NCBI RefSeq assembly: GCF_040932485.1
Contig: NZ_JBFRBH010000001.1
Location: forward strand, 2,604,001-2,668,000
DNA length: 64,000 nucleotides
Source: Gymnodinialimonas sp. 202GB13-11
GTDB taxonomy: Bacteria; Pseudomonadota; Alphaproteobacteria; Rhodobacterales; Rhodobacteraceae
Reading direction: 5' to 3'
Within the stretch, counting starts at the first letter, position 1, and each line of letters starts with the position of its first letter. The position numbers and the translations under genes are program-made. The notes under the pieces were generated by a model. That model ran no database searches and was not told where the DNA came from. It saw only the letters and a list, made by a program, of their open reading frames with translations. Below, one piece after another: positions 61,596-64,000 of this stretch.

Positions 61596-61653
61596 TGAGC
61601 CGCATCAGCGGCTTTGGTTTGACGCAAACCCAAAACCCGGCATTGATGCGTGC

Positions 61654-62337
61654 ATGACGTATTCTCTCCTGATCGGGCAAAAAAGCTATTCGAGCTGGTC
61701 CCTGCGCGGCTATCTCAGCTTTGCACCTTTCGACATCCCCGTGACCGTCCATTCTGCAGTCATCTATTCCGACTCCTTCTACGATGATGTGGCAGACTTC
61801 GGTGCGCACCGCACAGTGCCTGCCGTCCGAACGCCAGAAGGGGGCATGCTGACCGACAGCCTCGCCATCGGCTGGCACTTGGCAGAAGCGTTCCCCGACA
61901 AGGGCTTGCTGCCCGCCGACCCCATCGCGCGGGCCGAGGCGCAAAGCATCATCGCCGAGATGCATTCAGGCTTCACCGCGATCCGCGGCGCCTGCCCAAT
62001 GAACCTGCGCACAGCATGGGCCGGATTCGAGCCCTCACCAGAGGTGCTGGCCGATGTCGCCCGGATTGAGGAGGTCTGGACCCGCGCCCTCAATCGCTCC
62101 GGCGGGCCGTTCCTTTATGGCGACTTCACCCTGGCCGATGCTTTCTACGCCCCAGTCGTCACGCGCCTGCTGTCCTATGGCTTGCCGATGTCCGACACCG
62201 TCGCCGCCTACGCGCAGTCGCTGACGACCCATCCCAGCTTCCTCAGTTGGCGCGCGGAAGGGCTGGACGAGGATGCCGAAGTTGCCGTCTACGACAAGGC
62301 CCCGCTGGAACGCATCCCCTTCCCGACTTTCTCTTAA
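61654..62337 (+). CDS. Glutathione S-transferase family protein
   Basis: The 227-aa protein has an N-terminal thioredoxin-like domain (LLIGQKSYSSWSLRGYLSF; the Ser-rich loop is the likely glutathione-activating site). The cis-Pro segment HRTVPAVRT and TDSLAIGWHLAEAF follow, then a helical C-domain with the GGPFLYGDFTLADAFYAPVVTRLL N-capping box. The physiological substrate is unknown. It sits 58 nt after the CobC-like gene, possibly co-transcribed. Confidence 0.9.
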   Translation: MTYSLLIGQKSYSSWSLRGYLSFAPFDIPVTVHSAVIYSDSFYDDVADFGAHRTVPAVRTPEGGMLTDSLAIGWHLAEAFPDKGLLPADPIARAEAQSIIAEMHSGFTAIRGACPMNLRTAWAGFEPSPEVLADVARIEEVWTRALNRSGGPFLYGDFTLADAFYAPVVTRLLSYGLPMSDTVAAYAQSLTTHPSFLSWRAEGLDEDAEVAVYDKAPLERIPFPTFS

Positions 62338-62382
62338 CGTTCGTTAACACTTCGCTAACCATGATCCGGCTAGGACTGGATC

Positions 62383-63924
62383 ATGTTTGATTCACCCTCT
62401 CCCGAAGCGCTTGCGCTGACCCATACCGTCGCCTTTGAGGGGTTGGAGGCGCGACGCGTCGAAGTGCAGTGCGCCGTGACCGCGGGCTTGCCGGGCTTTG
62501 CGATTGTCGGCCTGCCAGACAAAGCCGTGTCCGAGGCGCGCGAACGGGTGAAGACGGCATTGCAGGCAATGGCTATCGCCCTGCCGTCGCGCCGGATCAC
62601 GGTGAACCTGTCGCCTGCGGATTTGCCCAAGGAAGGCTCCCACTTCGATCTGCCCATCGCGTTGGCTCTACTGGCCGCCCTTGGCATCGTGCCGAAGGAG
62701 CGTGTGGAAACCGCGATGGCACTGGGGGAGATGTCGCTCGACGGGCGGCTAGTTCCTGTTCTTGGCGCGCTACCTACTGCGTTGGCGGCAGGCGAAGACG
62801 GCCGAACCCTGTATTGCCCGACCGGGTGCGGGGCGGAGGCAGCGTGGGTCGGGGCAACACCCGTTTTTGCCGCCAGCTCGCTCGCCGAATTGATTGCTCA
62901 CCTCACCGACCGCGCACCACTTGAGCCCGCGAAACCGGGCGAGGTTGCCGCCGAAACCGGACCAAAATGCTTCTCTGAGGTACGCGGCCAGGAACGCGCA
63001 AAGCGCGCGGTGGAAATAGCTGCTGCCGGACGGCACCACCTGCTTATGATCGGCTCTCCCGGGTCCGGCAAATCAATGCTCGCCGCGCGCCTGCCGGGTA
63101 TCTTGCCGCCCTTGTCGGCGCCCGAGGCGCTGGAAACCTCTATGATCCACTCGCTTGCGGGACTGCTGACCGAAGGCGGCATCTCGCGAACCCGGCCCTT
63201 CCGTGCGCCGCACCACACGGCATCCATGGCCGCCATCGTGGGCGGCGGGCGTGGAGCGAAACCCGGTGAGATCAGCCTCGCCCACAACGGCGTTCTGTTC
63301 CTCGATGAATTCCCGGAATACCCGCGTCAGGTGCTGGAGACGCTGCGCCAACCGATCGAGACCGGCGATGTCGTCGTGGCCCGCGCCAATGCCCATGTGA
63401 CCTATCCCTGCCGCTTCCTTTTGATCGCCGCAGCCAATCCGTGTCGCTGCGGGCAACTTTATGATGCGAACCAGGCCTGCAACCGCGCGCCGGTCTGCGG
63501 GCAGGATTACATGGGCAAAATCTCCGGCCCGTTGATGGACCGTTTTGACCTGCGGCTTGAGGTGCCACCGGTCGCCTATTCCGACCTCGACCTGCCCGCC
63601 TCGGGCGAGAGCAGCGCCGTGATCGCCGCTCGCGTGGCCACAGCCCGTGCCTTGCAGGCGGAGCGTTTCGCGGCCCTCGGCACGAATGCGCTGGTCAATT
63701 CCGATGCCGAAGGGGCGTTGCTCGATCAGATCGCCACACCGGATGCGCCGGGGAAAGAGATGCTCTTGAAAGCCGCCGACCAGTTCCACCTGACCGCGCG
63801 CGGCTATCACCGCGTCTTGCGGCTGGCCCGCACCATCGCAGATCTGGAAGGGGTGGAAACGGTCAGTACCCCCCATATCGCGGAGGCCATCGGCTACCGC
63901 CTAATCGGGTCACGCGAGACGTAA
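62383..63924 (+). CDS. comM: YifB/ComM family AAA+ ATPase (Mg-chelatase-like)
   Basis: ComM is a hexameric helicase-like ATPase that drives branch migration during natural transformation. The 513-aa protein has an N-terminal Lon-protease-like domain (GLPGFAIVGLPDKAVSEARERVK), a AAA+ core with Walker A GSPGSGKSM (about 224-232), Walker B VLFLDEFPEY and the Cys-rich ANPCRCGQLYDANQACNRAPVC insertion, and a C-terminal Mg-chelatase lid. It overlaps the convergent alpha/beta hydrolase gene by 15 nt. Confidence 0.94.
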   Translation: MFDSPSPEALALTHTVAFEGLEARRVEVQCAVTAGLPGFAIVGLPDKAVSEARERVKTALQAMAIALPSRRITVNLSPADLPKEGSHFDLPIALALLAALGIVPKERVETAMALGEMSLDGRLVPVLGALPTALAAGEDGRTLYCPTGCGAEAAWVGATPVFAASSLAELIAHLTDRAPLEPAKPGEVAAETGPKCFSEVRGQERAKRAVEIAAAGRHHLLMIGSPGSGKSMLAARLPGILPPLSAPEALETSMIHSLAGLLTEGGISRTRPFRAPHHTASMAAIVGGGRGAKPGEISLAHNGVLFLDEFPEYPRQVLETLRQPIETGDVVVARANAHVTYPCRFLLIAAANPCRCGQLYDANQACNRAPVCGQDYMGKISGPLMDRFDLRLEVPPVAYSDLDLPASGESSAVIAARVATARALQAERFAALGTNALVNSDAEGALLDQIATPDAPGKEMLLKAADQFHLTARGYHRVLRLARTIADLEGVETVSTPHIAEAIGYRLIGSRET

Positions 63925-64000
63925 CTGCGCCTTAATGAACTGCGCCGCCTTCTCAAGGGCGTCGCGCGCCTCAGGCAAGGCGTCCCCGAAGATATGCCAA
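63910..64000 (-). CDS. C-terminal end of an alpha/beta hydrolase (partial)
   Basis: The last 29 codons are visible, read from the right edge: WHIFGDALPEARDALEKAAQ, then a short helix ending in QLRLA and a TGA at 63912-63910. The W-H-x-F...LPEA-x-x-AL pattern, with the catalytic-His neighbourhood and a final amphipathic helix, is typical of HSL-type esterases/alpha-beta hydrolase fold-3. The body lies outside the window. Confidence 0.6.
   Translation of the reverse strand, partial: WHIFGDALPEARDALEKAAQFIKAQLRLA

Overview
The window looks like chromosomal DNA from a marine-type alphaproteobacterium of the order Rhodobacterales (roseobacter/Rhodobacteraceae). The inference rests on high G+C content with frequent GTG and TTG starts, short-form HisG with HisZ, a RpoH2-type heat-shock sigma factor, class II (B12-dependent) ribonucleotide reductase, homospermidine synthase, Hint-domain and DUF1489 proteins, and a GcvT-fused dimethylglycine/sarcosine dehydrogenase. 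Almost every base is coding. I see no prophage, insertion sequence, CRISPR array, rRNA or tRNA gene.

Layout. 1-7.6 kb: end of prmA, a tandem triplet of paralogous membrane-anchored small proteins, an MFS transporter, a methyltransferase, homospermidine synthase, an ECF sigma/anti-sigma pair and a DUF4399 secreted protein. 7.8-17 kb: a periplasmic TPR protein, rpsD, a Hint protein, an LpxR-like barrel, nrdJ with a previously easy-to-miss 43-aa gene, a PhyH dioxygenase, DUF1489 and a porin-like barrel with a duplicated upstream region. 17-25.5 kb: hisS-hisZ-hisG, slyX, two secreted orphans (one AT-rich) and dnaE. 25.6-29 kb: a J-domain protein, a small membrane protein, an ArsR-SRPBCC-SRPBCC operon with twin operator-like palindromes, and a GH5 glycosidase.

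29-39.7 kb is a compact ten-gene operon. xdhABC (purine oxidation) runs into a BMP-type nucleoside ABC transporter. Two tiny membrane proteins lie between the permeases and a voltage-gated-type K+ channel sits just before the binding protein. Eight of the nine junctions are 4-nt overlaps, and an intrinsic terminator closes the operon. The inferred theme is purine nucleoside uptake and catabolism.

39.8-52.5 kb: an FAD oxidase, a family of three two-cysteine secreted proteins, a DUF938 methyltransferase, a cNMP-patatin lipase, a RibD/DHFR-like reductase behind a five-codon leader ORF with a long hairpin, a DUF6636 protein, the dimethylglycine dehydrogenase-like enzyme, an uncharacterised membrane cluster with a D-2-hydroxyacid dehydrogenase, and an SH3-like secreted protein. 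52.5-64 kb: a triple palindromic repeat, an M3 peptidase, an amino-acid ABC binding protein and permease without an ATPase, a membrane-anchored MoeB/ThiF-like protein, dut, coaBC, a coupled 36-aa ORF, rpoH (preceded by a RpoE-type promoter match), cobU/cobP, a CobC-like phosphatase, a GST, comM and the tail of an alpha/beta hydrolase.

The most interesting non-textbook signals are five. First, the leader ORF and hairpin before the DHFR-like gene. Second, the K+ channel and micro-membrane proteins inside the purine operon. Third, a dispersed palindromic element found twice between genes and twice in frame inside xdhA and xdhB. Fourth, three identically oriented TCCCGAACGGGA palindromes between convergent genes. 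Fifth, twin operators at the ArsR gene. All functional statements are inferred from sequence reading; no database search was run.
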